Below are positions 37,147 to 47,525 of a stretch of 64,000 nt of DNA, in pieces. Origin of the DNA: Bacteroidales bacterium (GTDB taxonomy: Bacteria > Bacteroidota > Bacteroidia > Bacteroidales > Lentimicrobiaceae); NCBI GenBank assembly GCA_016705005.1, contig JADIZB010000001.1:186001-250000 (forward strand). Reading direction: 5' to 3'. The notes below the pieces were generated by a model, which was not told the origin of the DNA, did not search any database, and saw only the letters and a program-made list of their open reading frames with translations. Position 1 is the stretch's first letter, and every line of letters starts with the position of its first letter. Made by a program: the position numbers and the translations under genes.

Positions 37147-37161
37147 CCCTTGATAAAAGGG
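37147..37161 (-). terminator. Possible terminator downstream of the PorV/PorQ-type gene
   Basis: CCCTT (37147-37151) and AAGGG (37157-37161) form a short stem; on the minus strand it is followed by TCTTTTCTTCTT. The stem is short and the T-run is interrupted, so this is tentative. Confidence 0.35.
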
Positions 37162-37212
37162 CCCTTTCATAAAACAGTATTATTACAGGATTAACCTGTC
37201 AAAAGCTTTGGC

Positions 37213-38271
37213 TTAAAGATTAATTCTTGCGCCGATGCTGTGGGTCCCGCTAAACGGATCAGTTGCCCTATAGGAATAATCTATAGCTATCGAGGAGCCT
37301 TTTTCTTTATCAAGAGGCAATGCCACGGTGAATCCGGCGCTTGGCCCGGTCATTGCTGTAGTTCGTTCTGTATTACTTGTAATTCCCTCTTCATAGGCAT
37401 ATCCACCCCTGAGCATCAGATATGATTTTAACTCATATTCAGCTCCGAAGATAAACTGATCCTTGGTAAATGAATTGGAAATGAAATTACCGGCAAGAGT
37501 CAAACGGTGCATTTCACCCATTTTGAAATCATAGGCAGCACCAATGGCCAGCTGAGTCGGTAATTCAAAATCGGCAGACCGCTGTTCAAGGGTGAAATAG
37601 CTTTCCTGTCCAGGCAGAAGGCTGCGGATTGAAAGACCGTCACCATTAAAACGCATCGTAGGTCCGACATTGCGAAGGGTAATCCCGAATTTAACATTAT
37701 CCCTGGGTCCTGTTATATACTGAATTCCTGCATCCAGAGCAATACCTTGAGCACTAACGTCTGAAATAACCTCAGAAATGATCTTGATATTGATACCCCC
37801 GTAAATGCTGTTTGAAAAGGCCTTGGAATATGAAATATTAATATTCATATAATTGGGCGAAAAATTACCGATTCCTCCATCAGGAAGATCTTCCGTAGTT
37901 ATTGGAATATCACCGAACCTCATGGCCATAATACCCAGTCCAATAACGCCAGACTGGCCTACTTTCTGGGTAAGTCCAAAAGTATTGATGTCGATCTCAC
38001 TTCCTTTAAGCCATTGTGTATGGGAAAAAATCAGCTCAGTCCCCTTTGTGTGGGCGGTTCCGGCCACGTTGGTAAACAGGCCTTCAAGTCCCTTTATCCC
38101 GGCAACATTAACACCTCCCCAGCCAGAACTCCTGGCCCAGGGATTGATCAGCAATTCTGATGCTCCTGCCTGACCGGTCCTGTCTTTGTTACCGGCTGTC
38201 ACCCGATTGAATGGCATAACCAGAATCCCGGCGAGTAATATGGCAGCGAAGTATTTAAAGATCTTGTTCAT
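37213..38271 (-). CDS. PorV/PorQ-family outer-membrane protein
   Basis: A 352-residue protein with a signal peptide (from MNKIFKYFAAILLAG) and a FadL-like barrel. The early region GASELLINPWARSSGWGG and the block FTNVAGTAHTKGTELIFSHTQWL mark the PorV/PorQ family, whose members carry substrates of the type IX secretion system at the outer membrane. The start at 38271 is preferred because it opens the signal peptide; a longer frame from 38322 would overlap the neighbouring stop. It is the third gene of a leftward cluster after a TonB receptor and a 1431-residue protein, so it may serve that one cargo rather than the general T9SS. Confidence 0.85.
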   Translation of the reverse strand: MNKIFKYFAAILLAGILVMPFNRVTAGNKDRTGQAGASELLINPWARSSGWGGVNVAGIKGLEGLFTNVAGTAHTKGTELIFSHTQWLKGSEIDINTFGLTQKVGQSGVIGLGIMAMRFGDIPITTEDLPDGGIGNFSPNYMNINISYSKAFSNSIYGGINIKIISEVISDVSAQGIALDAGIQYITGPRDNVKFGITLRNVGPTMRFNGDGLSIRSLLPGQESYFTLEQRSADFELPTQLAIGAAYDFKMGEMHRLTLAGNFISNSFTKDQFIFGAEYELKSYLMLRGGYAYEEGITSNTERTTAMTGPSAGFTVALPLDKEKGSSIAIDYSYRATDPFSGTHSIGARINL

Positions 38272-38321
38272 ATGCACTTGTTTGAATGTTTTTAATTTTT
38301 CAGATTCTTTACTTCTATGCA

Positions 38322-41300
38322 TCAGAATGCGTTCAGGTCAATTGGCCTCAGTGATCCAAACCACTTCACCACCTTCTCTCCAATTCCTTCCGACTTCACA
38401 TGGATCAGATATACACCTCCGGCAATCGGAATTCCTGCATAATTCTTCAGGTCCCATTCAATGGCCGTTGTTTCATCATCCTTGGTAAATTGCCTGATCA
38501 TGGCCCCATTGGTAGAATATATGGTCACAGTACATTTTACCGGAAGGTTGGTGATCTTCACCCTGTTGTCAAGTTGGTTGGTTTCATAATTTGAATAGGC
38601 ATAATACGGATTGGGAACTACAGTAATCAAATCCAGCTCTGTTTTTGCCTTCTCGATGTTATTATAAGTTGTCGATACGTTATTCGTAGAGAACTTGTAC
38701 ATCGGGTAGTTGCGGTTTTCCTTGTCAGTAGCTTTTAATGTACTGTCGTGTTCAACACTGTAGTAGCGGTTGTATGGCTTCGAAACCCTTATACTGATTT
38801 TTGCATCATTGGATAACCATTCCTGACCTTGCACAGCCATAGGGATACTTACCCACATGGCGCTTGAATAAACAAGAGCCCTGAAAGTTCCGTTTGCCAA
38901 AGGTACAGGGATGTTGGTCCGCAGGAACTTTCCGGCGTCATAGGCCGGAACATTTGAAACATCCTGCTCTTTATCATTAATATGTGAGAACACATACAAA
39001 TAATGCATTCCTCCGAGAACCATTTCGTTAAAACTGGGTGTTGTGTAATTGCTGGTAGGGTTGAACATCATGTCCCTTCCGTTTTCGCCAACCAGCCATG
39101 AGTTCTCACCGAAAACAAGATTAAGGCGTTCTCCGGTTTCAAGGTTAATGGCATATCCCGGGAACCAGCTCATTCCAGTTTCAGCAATGTAGTTCGGATC
39201 ATCAGGGTTATCACTTGGTCCACTGCCGACAGGTGCAGGATTTCCATCCTTATCAACCGATTGGGCAACCCTAACATTGAACCTTTCTACACCACCTTCA
39301 GCCAATGCCCGATCAGGACACATCTCTACAACAGGACAGCGGCTCCATTTACTCCGATCCGAAGTGTATACTACGTCAATACTTGCCATATCCGTAAACC
39401 GGCAGGTGGTCTTGCTGATTCCTTTGAAAGCAGGAGCAAAAAGTGGATCCTGATCACTCGAGGCGGTCATAAGATAAGGTGCCCAGGTTCCTGAAACCAC
39501 TTTTTCAAAGTTTGAGTTCGGGTCAAAGGGTTTTGTTGGCACATTGTAGTCACTATTGAGACCGTCATTAACAACACCTGATCTTATCCAGTTTAGAGAT
39601 GGAACACCATCCAGATCAGGAACAAAACTCAGCCAGATTTTTGAACTGTCGGCAAATGTAAAGGATGATTCCAGTAAGCCGTTATTCTCTACGACGATAT
39701 CATAAACATTAACAATGTCGCCATTGCTATCGGTAAACGAGTTAACGATATATGGTCCGGAATTCAATGGCTGAAGAATTGAAATGGAAATACCAAGTTC
39801 AGGAAACAGTTGTTCACTCTTGATTGAAATGGTAGTATCCGAATTGTAAACCTGATTTGTATTCAGATTGCGTAAAGTCCAGTTCGCTTTATAACTTATC
39901 GTGCTGTCAAGCCCTATGGTAACATAATGTGGTACCAGGGAATCAATCGCCAGTGTATATTCAGCATTTTCAACACTCAATGGATCAATTACCTTAACAT
40001 CGATGGGGCCTTTTCCTTGTTTATACTTAGGATTCAGTGCAATCGGATAATTTTCACTACCAAGGGTATTTAACGAATCAGCAGGTTGTTTTGAAAGGAT
40101 TTCTGCAATTGTTTCGTCTGAGAACTCAAGAATATTTCCACCGTTCCCCTGTCCCTGGAGCCTGGTTACTTCAACACCATCGCCGTAAGAAGCAGTTGCT
40201 GCAACTGTACCGATGGGTTTGTGAGGAATACTTGTATAAACCTTGATGTTCTTTCGTCCGGCGAGGTAAACCTTTTTCTGACCACCGAGTCCAATGATAC
40301 CTTCAACCTGGGATCCCGGATCAGCGCTGTATTTCATATATTCATTGTAACCGTAAGCTATGGCCAGGTAGTAATACTGTTTGTGGTTAACCAAAGCCTG
40401 ACCGGTAAATGCATCTTCATTCAGCTTGAAAGAATGTGTAATTCCAAGATCTGAACCGTTCACTTCTTCAACTGGTACACTGGAGTTGAGCGCCTGATCA
40501 AAGTTGTGGTTCACCAGTTGGGTAACACCATTTTTAACATCCGATTGGTAAACAAGTCTGGCCAGTTTCTGATCGTGAATATCCGCCACAGAAACATTGG
40601 CATCTTTCAACTGAAAAATCTGATATCCTTCAAAACGATAATATGGATCAAAATCATAACCAGTGCTGTTGGCTACAGCAAGAATAGCAGGATCAAGTTC
40701 TTTATAACTCTCGTTGAAGTTATTACCGGCGTCATTCGATTTTGTGTTCTTGATATAGAATATAATTTCTTTGTCAAGTTCTCTCATTACGAGATCCGGA
40801 GCACGTGGTCCACTTACAACTGCGAAGCAGTTATCAAACAGAAGCTGACATTTATCGTCAACAACCTGGAGTAGTTTTACAGAAGCCCATGGTCCGCCCG
40901 AAGCAGCCTTGGCCCAGGGAATACCAACAGTAATATAATTAACAGCCCCTGGTTCAAGGATAAATGGTCCGGCTGATTGCATAAACCTGCGGTCGCCTTC
41001 TTTATTCTGTGCTACTTCCTCTGTCCAGTATTTTGCGCCGTTGGGTGGTAAGCCACCGGTTCCCCAATCGCAAACATCGGTATCGCCCGGGAACATGAAA
41101 TCACATTCCGGACCGTAAGCCCCTGTAGAAACGTGACCGTTACCACCATAAAGCATCTTGGTATTATCAAGCCATATACCTTTCAGGTAGTTGTAGTACT
41201 GTGGAGCATATTTCGGATCCTGCATGTAAGGGCCCGGGGCATCTGAATTATTATGGTAAACAAATCTGCGCATACCAAAACGCTCATCATCAACAATTCC

Positions 41301-42617
41301 ATTGCCGAAGTTTACGCCATTGATGGCTTCTGAACGGACAATAAATGATTTATTGACTTCCTGTCCGGTGTTTACATCAATATAATCCATTGGAATGGAT
41401 GAGCCACTCAAACCAACTATACTGCAATCTCCGGCAAAAGTCGGACCACCAACTCCGTCACCCTTGAATGAAGGATTATCGCTACGGTCAGGATCCATGT
41501 ATGGTCCCTGAAAAAAGTCAACTCCGATTGCAGGAGGCTGATCACCGTATGCCCAGAACTGACCGTCACCATCTTTAGGTTTTCCGTTGTAGGAATATCC
41601 CAATCCACGGTCAACATCACAACCTACATAGTCATCCGTAGCAAATCCAAGATCGGTATCAACCCATTGACTGAAATAAGTACCGGTTAAACGGTAAGTA
41701 GAACGGTTGATGATTTCATAACTGTAGAATGTCATGTTATTGATTTCATCGTTGGTTGCAAATCCGAAAGCCTGTGCACGAATCTCAAGTCCGATAGGTG
41801 TTCCCTGAGTTTCGGTGTGAATATTACCATTATCGTTAAATACCCACCAAAGTGTTTCATCACCTTTGATTACCTGGTCGGCAAGCAAACCACCACGTAC
41901 AATCCCTTCCTCACCTTCCTTGGTTTGGGTAGTTGAATGGCAGAGCTCATTTGAAACATCATAATAAGGGTAATCACCATCGTTAGGATCATAGGTTCCA
42001 CCGCCATCCCGGTCGTAAAACGGGGCCAGGTAATAACTCTGCTTCTGTGAAATATCTCCATGAGCCGGCCAATCGAGGATTGAATTCGGAATCTGATAAC
42101 CCGGGTAGGCCGCTTTATTATCCCACCATGCCAGGTATTCGTCAACTTCAGCCCGGGTAATGGCATAAAGTTTATCCCTTGCTGCACATTCAGCCTCACT
42201 GATTGCGGCAGTTCCATCGATGGTCAGCGGACCAGGCCAGAAATCATTGCCTGAGCCCGGATTACCGGAATTAGGCCCTTGTCTGTAACGCAATGCAGCC
42301 AGTTTCAGCTGATCATTGACGTCAATTCCTCCGATCCATAAAGCAGCAGAGAACATTGAAGTCTGACGTGAACCTTTTGGTATTTCATACTGGGCAACTT
42401 CAAAATCCCACCACATGTCACCCCCGGTATTTATCCGGGTACGGACATTGTTTACTTCCAGGTACTTAAAGCCGGCACCGGGTAAACAACCTGCAGCGGT
42501 GGCTTTAACTGTTTCCAGTGATTTGTTGTCTGTGCCTTTGTATTTCTCGGAATATCCGGGCAGTGACAATAAAATACCGAGCAACGCGATAATAGGTATG
42601 CGGAGTATATTTTTCAT
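38322..42617 (-). CDS. Giant secreted surface protein, likely T9SS-dependent
   Basis: A 1431-residue exported protein with a signal peptide ending about residue 23. The N-terminal region has the recurring Bacteroidota block RQTSMFSAALWIGGID (about 84-99) and several Asp/Gly-rich loops such as DRDGGGTYDPNDGDYP that could bind calcium. The last 90 residues start with VVPNPYYAYSNYE and continue to GGVYLIHVKSEG, resembling a FlgD-like or T9SS type A C-terminal sorting domain, but extend past the usual end (FGSLRPIDLNAF). No enzyme domain was recognised. It lies between a TonB receptor and a PorV-type protein, so export and display on the surface are likely. Confidence 0.78.
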   Translation of the reverse strand: MKNILRIPIIALLGILLSLPGYSEKYKGTDNKSLETVKATAAGCLPGAGFKYLEVNNVRTRINTGGDMWWDFEVAQYEIPKGSRQTSMFSAALWIGGIDVNDQLKLAALRYRQGPNSGNPGSGNDFWPGPLTIDGTAAISEAECAARDKLYAITRAEVDEYLAWWDNKAAYPGYQIPNSILDWPAHGDISQKQSYYLAPFYDRDGGGTYDPNDGDYPYYDVSNELCHSTTQTKEGEEGIVRGGLLADQVIKGDETLWWVFNDNGNIHTETQGTPIGLEIRAQAFGFATNDEINNMTFYSYEIINRSTYRLTGTYFSQWVDTDLGFATDDYVGCDVDRGLGYSYNGKPKDGDGQFWAYGDQPPAIGVDFFQGPYMDPDRSDNPSFKGDGVGGPTFAGDCSIVGLSGSSIPMDYIDVNTGQEVNKSFIVRSEAINGVNFGNGIVDDERFGMRRFVYHNNSDAPGPYMQDPKYAPQYYNYLKGIWLDNTKMLYGGNGHVSTGAYGPECDFMFPGDTDVCDWGTGGLPPNGAKYWTEEVAQNKEGDRRFMQSAGPFILEPGAVNYITVGIPWAKAASGGPWASVKLLQVVDDKCQLLFDNCFAVVSGPRAPDLVMRELDKEIIFYIKNTKSNDAGNNFNESYKELDPAILAVANSTGYDFDPYYRFEGYQIFQLKDANVSVADIHDQKLARLVYQSDVKNGVTQLVNHNFDQALNSSVPVEEVNGSDLGITHSFKLNEDAFTGQALVNHKQYYYLAIAYGYNEYMKYSADPGSQVEGIIGLGGQKKVYLAGRKNIKVYTSIPHKPIGTVAATASYGDGVEVTRLQGQGNGGNILEFSDETIAEILSKQPADSLNTLGSENYPIALNPKYKQGKGPIDVKVIDPLSVENAEYTLAIDSLVPHYVTIGLDSTISYKANWTLRNLNTNQVYNSDTTISIKSEQLFPELGISISILQPLNSGPYIVNSFTDSNGDIVNVYDIVVENNGLLESSFTFADSSKIWLSFVPDLDGVPSLNWIRSGVVNDGLNSDYNVPTKPFDPNSNFEKVVSGTWAPYLMTASSDQDPLFAPAFKGISKTTCRFTDMASIDVVYTSDRSKWSRCPVVEMCPDRALAEGGVERFNVRVAQSVDKDGNPAPVGSGPSDNPDDPNYIAETGMSWFPGYAINLETGERLNLVFGENSWLVGENGRDMMFNPTSNYTTPSFNEMVLGGMHYLYVFSHINDKEQDVSNVPAYDAGKFLRTNIPVPLANGTFRALVYSSAMWVSIPMAVQGQEWLSNDAKISIRVSKPYNRYYSVEHDSTLKATDKENRNYPMYKFSTNNVSTTYNNIEKAKTELDLITVVPNPYYAYSNYETNQLDNRVKITNLPVKCTVTIYSTNGAMIRQFTKDDETTAIEWDLKNYAGIPIAGGVYLIHVKSEGIGEKVVKWFGSLRPIDLNAF

Positions 42618-42676
42618 AGTTTGTTAATTTTCTGTATATCGTTTCAGTTGTAGTAACCGGATCAGTTTTTATAGTA

Positions 42677-45600
42677 TTAAAAGTTCAACACTACACCAAG
42701 TCTGATCTGCCTTGGAGAGCTGTAGTTTCCGGGACTGTTGACGCGGATGCTGTAAAGGTCACGGAATGACTGTGGATCGAGCTGGGTGTTGATCAGATTC
42801 TGATATTCAGCAGCTGCAAGATAGCCATCGTCATCAGGGTTACCGGTAGCAGAATAAACATTAAGAATATTCTTGGAATCAAGGATATTCAGTACCTGCA
42901 GATATATGTTCAGGTAAGATGCGCGTTTTTCGCTCCATTGAATGTTGATGTCCTTGTCGATACGTCCGTCGATCCTGAACTGCCAGGGAAGACGTGAACC
43001 GTTGATGGACCCTTCAATAATCCCTGACTGTCCGATCGGAACTATTTTGCTCGAACGCGTGTATGGTGTTCCTGATCCACCGAAAATGGTGAAGTTTACA
43101 CCTGTATTTTTAAGAACCTGAACAGTTTTGGTAACCTGTGCACCAGAAGCATCAGTGGTTTTGCGCCTGATAACCGGGCCATTATATTCCTTGCCTTCTG
43201 CAAAACGATAGTCCATCATGATGTTGAGTGCATGACGACGGTCGAAACTCAGTGGGAACAGAGTACGCAGGTTAGGTTGACCTGTCTGGATAAGTCCTTT
43301 GGCAAACTCCGGGTTTGAACCGGTACCATTGGCAAACTGAAGTGTGTAACTGGCCCTGACCCTTGCATTGCTTGTACGCCTCAGGTCAAAGGTAACAGTC
43401 ATCCCTTTTACAGTAGAGAAGTCAATGTTGTTATAGGAGTAATATGTTTTCGGGAAGGCAGCTGTATAGCGGAATGCCTGAATCTGATCCCTGATTTCAC
43501 GATAATAAGCTGATAAGGTAAGGGAAGAACTGGCTGTAAGTCTTTGCTGGAAACCAAGTTCATAATCGATTGTTTTCTCAGGTTTAAGGTTTGGATTGCT
43601 GATGTCCGGACTTCCGGTAAACGGTATCAGGTAATAATCAAGGGGGCTCATGCGTAATGCATAGGTAGGCCGCTGGGTAAGAACATCATAGTGAGCAAAG
43701 AAAAGGGCTTCGTCAGATATCGGGAATGAGAATGAAATACGTGGCATCACCGAAATCTGAGGTTCGTAATCACTGAAAGCCTTTGAGGTAACAGAAATAT
43801 TGTTCCTATCCTGGAGATAAGGTGTTACACCACTTTCGCCTTTGAGGGAGATCGTGGGGTCGGTAACTACAAGACCTTCTGAGTCATACCATGTATCTCC
43901 GCTGCGATAACCCAGAATCTTGGTAGGATTAAGTACCTGATCAACATAAACCACGTAATCGCTTCCCATGTTTTCAGGATGTGAACCCAGATCCTGTACT
44001 TCACTGACAGTCTTGGCAGGATAGAGCGTATAAGGATCTGTAAGCACCTGCTGGTTGGCATCGAAACGGTCAACCCTGACACCTATATTGAAAATAAGGT
44101 CATCAAAGGCAAATTTATCCTGAACATAGCCAGCCATATAGATTGGTGTAAAAGGAGCTATTTCACGGGTGTACATGCCATTTTCATCGCGTTTGTTAAA
44201 GAAATCATCAAAGCTCGGGCTGTCCTTAAGCTTGGTTTTTTCTCCGGTATAAGTATAGCCGCTATAATTGGTCAGCAGGTTACCGTTGTCATAAAGTTCA
44301 TCCGGGCTGAACATATCGATGGATAATGCATCACTGAGGGCAACTGTCTTGAGTCTGCCTTCTGAATCATAGTAATTCATCGTATAACTGTTTATGTCAT
44401 ATGAATCTATGTCGATCCAGTCAGTTCCATCAACAGGTAACCCAAGTTTCTGCCTCAGGTTAATATCAAAAACACGTTGCGATAAGGCATCATATTTACG
44501 ATCGAAATAAATTGTATCCTGGAAAACACCGTCAAGTGTGACAAACTTTGGATTCTGCACATCAAGCTGAGCAATATGAGCATTGGTAAGCCCGCGCATC
44601 AGACTCCACAATCCAATTGGAGCATAGGAATAATATCTGTCAATCCGCTGTTCGTAGATAAAGCCAAACTGTAGTGCATGGTTACCGATGTCGGCTGAAG
44701 CATTGGCATTGATGGCATACTGTTCATTATCTGTAACCTGATAAGCAGTTCCATTATTGTCAAAGGTATTAATAGTTCCCGGGCTTCCCCATATTCCGTA
44801 GACAGAATTCGCACTCATTCCATTTAAAAGTCCTCCCCCTGAGATAATATTATTAAGATTATCATGGTATCCGAAGGTTGTCGGATAAAGTTCGTAATAC
44901 TGACGGGTATAGTTAGAGGTAATTTCATTTACAGTTGAAGGGGTGAATGCCACGAGGGTATCCCTGAAACCGTTGTGAACATATCCGGTAAGACCTGAAA
45001 CGGTATCCAGACCAAACTCATAGGATCGGATTTTTGATGTTTCAAACTTCCCGAGGTAACCATAGTTAAAAAGGTTGTCTTTATGGTCCGGATCCTGAAC
45101 AGTTTGATTATACTTTGTATAGTCGGCCTGAATGGAATAATAAACATTTTTCACCAGAGACTTACTTTCCTTTGAAGTTGCAAAACGCTGGGTGAACCTA
45201 CCGAAAACCCTCCATGTATTGTCAATTACCTGAGTGTTTTTGTTATAATTAAACATTGAATTTCCATAACCGAAATTCATACCATCTGAATAATTGATCG
45301 AGCCTCCGACAGAAAGATTGACATTCGGGCCCGTTTTGATGTCTATTTTTCCGGAAGCACTGATGTCAAGACTGTTGGTATTGGGGGTAGCTTTTACATA
45401 CTCAAGGTCACTTTTACGGATAAAATTGGCATTGTAATAGGTGCCAAACCCAGAACCTGAAAGCCTTAGCGGGTTTCTTTCAAGTTCGCGCAGAACATTA
45501 TCCTTAGCTTTATAGACACCAGTGGCAGTAGGACGGCTATCCTTATTATACGAAATCTCACCGGCAACAAAATAACCAAGAATGGCGCTTACTTTTTCTT

Positions 45601-46396
45601 TGTTCTCATTTCTGCTCCACAGCAGTGGTCCCTGCATATTGAGACCGGCGCGGTTATAACCGAATGCATCAAGATACTGGGATGTCTGAAGTTCGATGCC
45701 GGCACCGAATTCACGGCTTGGGCCTTTTGTGGTTACATTAATAATACCACCGGTTGCATCACCATATTGTGCGGGTACCCCTGACAGGATAACTGAAACC
45801 TGCTCAATGGCCGATTCAGGAAGCGAAGATGATCCGCGAACCCTGATTCCGTCGATGTACATAACGGTTCCCTCAGCGCGCTGTCCGCGAACACTTCCCC
45901 TTTCACCATCAGCCGAGAACACACCTCCCACAGTGGTTGCAATGGCGTTAGCTGAACGGTTTGGCATTTTTGCGATCTCCTCCTGGGTCATTGTGGCCCC
46001 GACAGAAGTCTTGTCCTTGTCGATAAGAGGCACTTTATAATCAACTACTTCAAAGGTTTTGATCTCAATCATGGTAGATTCCATTTCCACATTCTGGAAT
46101 GAAATCTGGTCAGATTTAATGATAACCCCCTGAACAAGGATTGGTTTGAAACCAACAAAAGTGGCCTTCAGATTATATTTCCCCGGAGTTATGGGTTTGA
46201 TGGTATAATTTCCATCAAAGTCTGAGGTTGTACCACCGGCTTGCGTTCCTCCGAGTTCAACGATAATATTCACAAACGGAATAGGCTCCTTCGTAGTTTT
46301 ATCGATCACTTTCCCCCTGAGGGTTCCTGACTGAGAGAATACCGACAGGCTTGCAATCAGCACCAACCCAATAGTTAGCAGTAGATTTCTGATCAT
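42677..46396 (-). CDS. TonB-dependent receptor with carboxypeptidase-regulatory-like domain
   Basis: A 1239-residue outer-membrane receptor. After the signal peptide (about 1-21) comes a CarboxypepD_reg-like beta domain (about 24-110, with GTLRGKVIDKTTKEPIPFVN), then the plug (about 130-240, with MYIDGIRVRGSS and GDATGGIINVTTKGP) and a large 22-stranded barrel ending in the terminal aromatic residue of VVLNF. It lacks an STN domain, so it is not the FecA-type signalling form, and no SusD partner is adjacent. It heads the cluster with the 1431-residue protein and the PorV/PorQ-type protein. The ligand is unknown. Confidence 0.9.
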   Translation of the reverse strand: MIRNLLLTIGLVLIASLSVFSQSGTLRGKVIDKTTKEPIPFVNIIVELGGTQAGGTTSDFDGNYTIKPITPGKYNLKATFVGFKPILVQGVIIKSDQISFQNVEMESTMIEIKTFEVVDYKVPLIDKDKTSVGATMTQEEIAKMPNRSANAIATTVGGVFSADGERGSVRGQRAEGTVMYIDGIRVRGSSSLPESAIEQVSVILSGVPAQYGDATGGIINVTTKGPSREFGAGIELQTSQYLDAFGYNRAGLNMQGPLLWSRNENKEKVSAILGYFVAGEISYNKDSRPTATGVYKAKDNVLRELERNPLRLSGSGFGTYYNANFIRKSDLEYVKATPNTNSLDISASGKIDIKTGPNVNLSVGGSINYSDGMNFGYGNSMFNYNKNTQVIDNTWRVFGRFTQRFATSKESKSLVKNVYYSIQADYTKYNQTVQDPDHKDNLFNYGYLGKFETSKIRSYEFGLDTVSGLTGYVHNGFRDTLVAFTPSTVNEITSNYTRQYYELYPTTFGYHDNLNNIISGGGLLNGMSANSVYGIWGSPGTINTFDNNGTAYQVTDNEQYAINANASADIGNHALQFGFIYEQRIDRYYSYAPIGLWSLMRGLTNAHIAQLDVQNPKFVTLDGVFQDTIYFDRKYDALSQRVFDINLRQKLGLPVDGTDWIDIDSYDINSYTMNYYDSEGRLKTVALSDALSIDMFSPDELYDNGNLLTNYSGYTYTGEKTKLKDSPSFDDFFNKRDENGMYTREIAPFTPIYMAGYVQDKFAFDDLIFNIGVRVDRFDANQQVLTDPYTLYPAKTVSEVQDLGSHPENMGSDYVVYVDQVLNPTKILGYRSGDTWYDSEGLVVTDPTISLKGESGVTPYLQDRNNISVTSKAFSDYEPQISVMPRISFSFPISDEALFFAHYDVLTQRPTYALRMSPLDYYLIPFTGSPDISNPNLKPEKTIDYELGFQQRLTASSSLTLSAYYREIRDQIQAFRYTAAFPKTYYSYNNIDFSTVKGMTVTFDLRRTSNARVRASYTLQFANGTGSNPEFAKGLIQTGQPNLRTLFPLSFDRRHALNIMMDYRFAEGKEYNGPVIRRKTTDASGAQVTKTVQVLKNTGVNFTIFGGSGTPYTRSSKIVPIGQSGIIEGSINGSRLPWQFRIDGRIDKDINIQWSEKRASYLNIYLQVLNILDSKNILNVYSATGNPDDDGYLAAAEYQNLINTQLDPQSFRDLYSIRVNSPGNYSSPRQIRLGVVLNF

Positions 46397-46453
46397 ACCA
46401 ATGAAATTTTATGTTAGATATACTTGTGTGTCGCGTGTACCTTTAAAAGCGGG

Positions 46454-46486
46454 TAAAGGTAGTAATAAAATAATTTATGCTCCAAA
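46454..46486 (-). promoter_or_regulatory. Probable promoter of the TonB receptor cluster
   Basis: On the minus strand TTTG (46486-46483) is followed after 21 bases by TACCTTTA (46461-46454), one mismatch from TAnnTTTG. The leader to the receptor start would be about 50 nt. Confidence 0.5.
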
Positions 46487-46523
46487 ACTTTTAGAGCCTA
46501 AATTGAACAAAATTAGTAAATGA

Positions 46524-47015
46524 TTAAAAGTGCCGTGGATTAATGATTTCAGAGTAAATAACTGCTGTTTTCAAATCAAAATCCCTGGCAATTTCAGAGC
46601 CTGGTTCATCCGTTTCGTTTTCAGTCTCGTGATCGGACTGTGAAACCACTCTTTCACCTTTACCCCGGCTGGCATATTCATTTTCAAAATAGTTTGCCGG
46701 TACTTCATCTTTGATTACTTCAAGCGATTCAGCTTCCATACCGATTGTCTCGGAACTGACCGCTTCAGTTGCAGGGAAATACTCCGGTTCATATTTATCA
46801 ACCATCGATTCTGAAGGTCTTTCAACCGGTTTTACCTCACCCATCAGTATTTCTTCAAGGATTGACCTGACAGTTGGTTCACGCTGGGTGGCCTGTGGAG
46901 CAGGATTGCCCTGGAGTTCCCGGGCAGCCTTTTTCCTGTCCTGTTTCTGCTTATTGCTGTAAAATGAATAGGCAACCCAGGCTATTCCTATGACTATGTA
47001 TAGAAAATCATCCAT
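46524..47015 (-). CDS. Small single-span membrane protein, function unknown
   Basis: A 163-residue protein with one N-terminal transmembrane helix (MDDFLYIVIGIAWVAYSF), then a basic stretch and a long hydrophilic, acidic tail rich in Glu, Ser and Pro. The block REPTVRSILEEILMGE looks like an amphipathic helix that may contact a partner. Similar proteins are common hypothetical proteins in Bacteroidales. There is no signal for secretion beyond the anchor. It stands alone between the receptor cluster and a small lipoprotein gene on the same strand, 171 nt away. Confidence 0.7.
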   Translation of the reverse strand: MDDFLYIVIGIAWVAYSFYSNKQKQDRKKAARELQGNPAPQATQREPTVRSILEEILMGEVKPVERPSESMVDKYEPEYFPATEAVSSETIGMEAESLEVIKDEVPANYFENEYASRGKGERVVSQSDHETENETDEPGSEIARDFDLKTAVIYSEIINPRHF

Positions 47016-47186
47016 TTAAGACCATCTGATGGTTTATTCTGTAAAATTAATAAAGAAAGTCATGCAGAAGCAAGAAATTTGAAAAATAGCCGTTGAGTAT
47101 GAAATCTCTGGATTTACCTGCGAAATATAAGTGACAGTTTTAACAGGTGAATTGAATTAATTTGGAACGATCTCCATGAAATTAAC

Positions 47187-47438
47187 CTATCTCCTTTTTG
47201 ATCTGTTGAGCTTTTTGGCTTCACGGTAACTTTTCTTCATCATTTTCCTTGTGTCAGCGGGCTGGGCTTTGTAATGGGCCTTTTCCATTGCCTGTATTTC
47301 CCTGGCCGATTCCTTTTCCTTCTTCCGTTCCTCAGCCATAGCCTTGTCCCTGCTGCTTGGCTTCAACAGGTTACATCCGCCCAGATAAATTGCGAACAGA
47401 ATAAAAAAAATCAGTCTTATCTTTGCGAACTTGATCAT
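47187..47438 (-). CDS. Small charged lipoprotein
   Basis: An 83-residue predicted lipoprotein: an N-terminal hydrophobic segment followed by the lipobox YLGGC, with Cys22 the acylation site. The mature part is almost entirely Lys, Arg, Glu and Ala (for example KKEKESAREIQAMEKAHYK), likely one long helix, ending in NRSKRR. The family was not recognised. A strongly basic helix at the membrane surface could bind peptidoglycan or nucleic acid, but this is speculation. The upstream gene starts 87 nt away on the opposite strand. Confidence 0.7.
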   Translation of the reverse strand: MIKFAKIRLIFFILFAIYLGGCNLLKPSSRDKAMAEERKKEKESAREIQAMEKAHYKAQPADTRKMMKKSYREAKKLNRSKRR

Positions 47439-47525
47439 CTGGTGCAGGTTTATTAAAATAACGGTGAATTCTTAAAATATTATGAATGATTTTCCGTTTC
47501 TGCTGATGCTTTTGTACTCAAACCC

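Noticed and set aside
38322..42617. Adhesin or enzyme call for the 1431-residue protein
   Set aside because: No catalytic or adhesin domain can be read from the sequence; only export and a sorting-like C-terminus are supported.
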